Part shown: positions 6,182 through 6,570 of the stretch, in pieces | Position numbering within the stretch: the first letter of the stretch is position 1 | Layout: each line of letters opens with the position of its first letter | NCBI GenBank assembly: GCA_945946715.1 | Contig: CAMEWU010000135.1 | Coordinates: forward strand, 1-6,570 | Length of the DNA stretch: 6,570 nt | Direction: 5' to 3' | Source: an uncultured Clostridium sp. | GTDB taxonomy: Bacteria > Bacillota > Clostridia > Lachnospirales > Lachnospiraceae | Position numbers and translations under genes: made by a program | The notes under the pieces: generated by a model | Seen by the model: only the letters and a program-made list of their open reading frames with translations | What the model was told of the DNA's origin: nothing | Database searches by the model: none

Positions 6182-6570
6182 ATGTTTGACATAGACAGAA
6201 AGAGGTATAGAAGTAACATGAGAGTACAGTATGACAAGGAATTGCAGGATTTTATAGATAAACATTCCATAGAAGAAGGGGATATCGATGCCTTTAAGAA
6301 ACGGGAAGAGTGTGCGAATAACACCTCCGGTATTCGGGCTCTGAAAGGAACGGTCTGGTGGAAGCTGCTTTGGCCGGCAAGAGTGGTATACAATTATATG
6401 CGTCTGGTTATTACGAATATCCGAAGATATGGATTTGCACAAACCGTTATAAAAATCCGCGAAAAACTGAATTCCCGACGTCAGCTAAAGCGATTTTCGA
6501 AAAAATATATTCGTAGTATCATGCCGGATGATGCAGAACGGGAACGTCAGCGGAATACCCGGTTTGATAA
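6182..6570 (+). CDS. Probable family 2 glycosyltransferase, N-terminal helical region (3' partial)
   Basis: The frame is open from the ATG at 6182 to the window edge, giving 129 residues and no stop. What is visible is a basic, helix-rich segment. It has an acidic early part (about 15-45), then TVWWKLLWPARVVYNYMR (57-74), which is amphipathic with aromatic residues and could touch the membrane, then many Arg/Lys (80-112). It ends with MPDDAERERQRNTRFD (114-129). In large clostridial surface-glycan glycosyltransferases, a similar E/R-rich stretch ending in RxxxFD commonly comes immediately before the first GT-A strand (SILVPLYNTP-like). The assignment rests on that resemblance and on the operon context; no catalytic motif is inside the window. 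The start at 6182 follows the peptidase stop by 18 nt. An alternative start at 6218 would remove 12 residues. Confidence 0.6.
   Translation, partial: MFDIDRKRYRSNMRVQYDKELQDFIDKHSIEEGDIDAFKKREECANNTSGIRALKGTVWWKLLWPARVVYNYMRLVITNIRRYGFAQTVIKIREKLNSRRQLKRFSKKYIRSIMPDDAERERQRNTRFD

Noticed and set aside
6119..6442. 107-codon minus-strand open frame over the signal peptidase end and last gene
   Set aside because: It is antisense to a confident peptidase end and a plus-strand frame that stays open to the edge with a sensible ribosome binding site. Its translation has no recognisable domain.

Overview
The window looks like part of one plus-strand operon from a low-to-mid GC Firmicute. The best guess is a Clostridia member close to Lachnospiraceae. 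This rests on AT-rich codon use, GGAGG-type ribosome binding sites and the style of the protein families; no phylogenetic marker gene is present. Six genes are packed head to tail. Gaps are 4 to 18 bases, except for 47 bases before the third gene. The first and last genes run off the window edges. No RNA gene, mobile element, CRISPR array or convincing terminator is visible, and no intergenic stretch exceeds 50 bases.

Layout: (1) nt 1-1773, a two-domain enzyme joining a LicC-like CTP:phosphoamine cytidylyltransferase to a CobD/HisC-like PLP enzyme, with its extreme N-terminus missing; (2) nt 1778-3457, a five-helix membrane protein with an extracellular sulfatase/LTA-synthase-type phosphotransferase domain that has Thr at the nucleophile position; (3) nt 3505-5403, an unusual fusion of a YidC/Oxa1 membrane insertase to a TagB/TagF-type CDP-glycerol glycerophosphotransferase; (4) nt 5408-5665, an 85-residue two-helix membrane protein with an AYIDPS motif; (5) nt 5681-6163, a small type I signal peptidase with an intact Ser/Lys dyad; (6) nt 6182 to the end, the N-terminal helical part of what is probably a family 2 glycosyltransferase.

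Together these suggest a locus for making and exporting a phosphate-containing cell-surface polymer, either teichoic-acid-like or a phospho-decorated glycan. A plausible working model, which is inference, is as follows. Gene 1 makes a CDP-activated amino-alcohol phosphate. The cytoplasmic domain of gene 3 transfers a phospho-alcohol from a CDP donor at the membrane. Gene 6 adds sugars. The sulfatase-like domain of gene 2 adds or transfers phospho-groups outside the cell. The signal peptidase (gene 5) may mature gene 2 and/or gene 4. The most striking element is the YidC-glycerophosphotransferase fusion, which physically links a membrane-insertase fold to a polymerase-type transferase.
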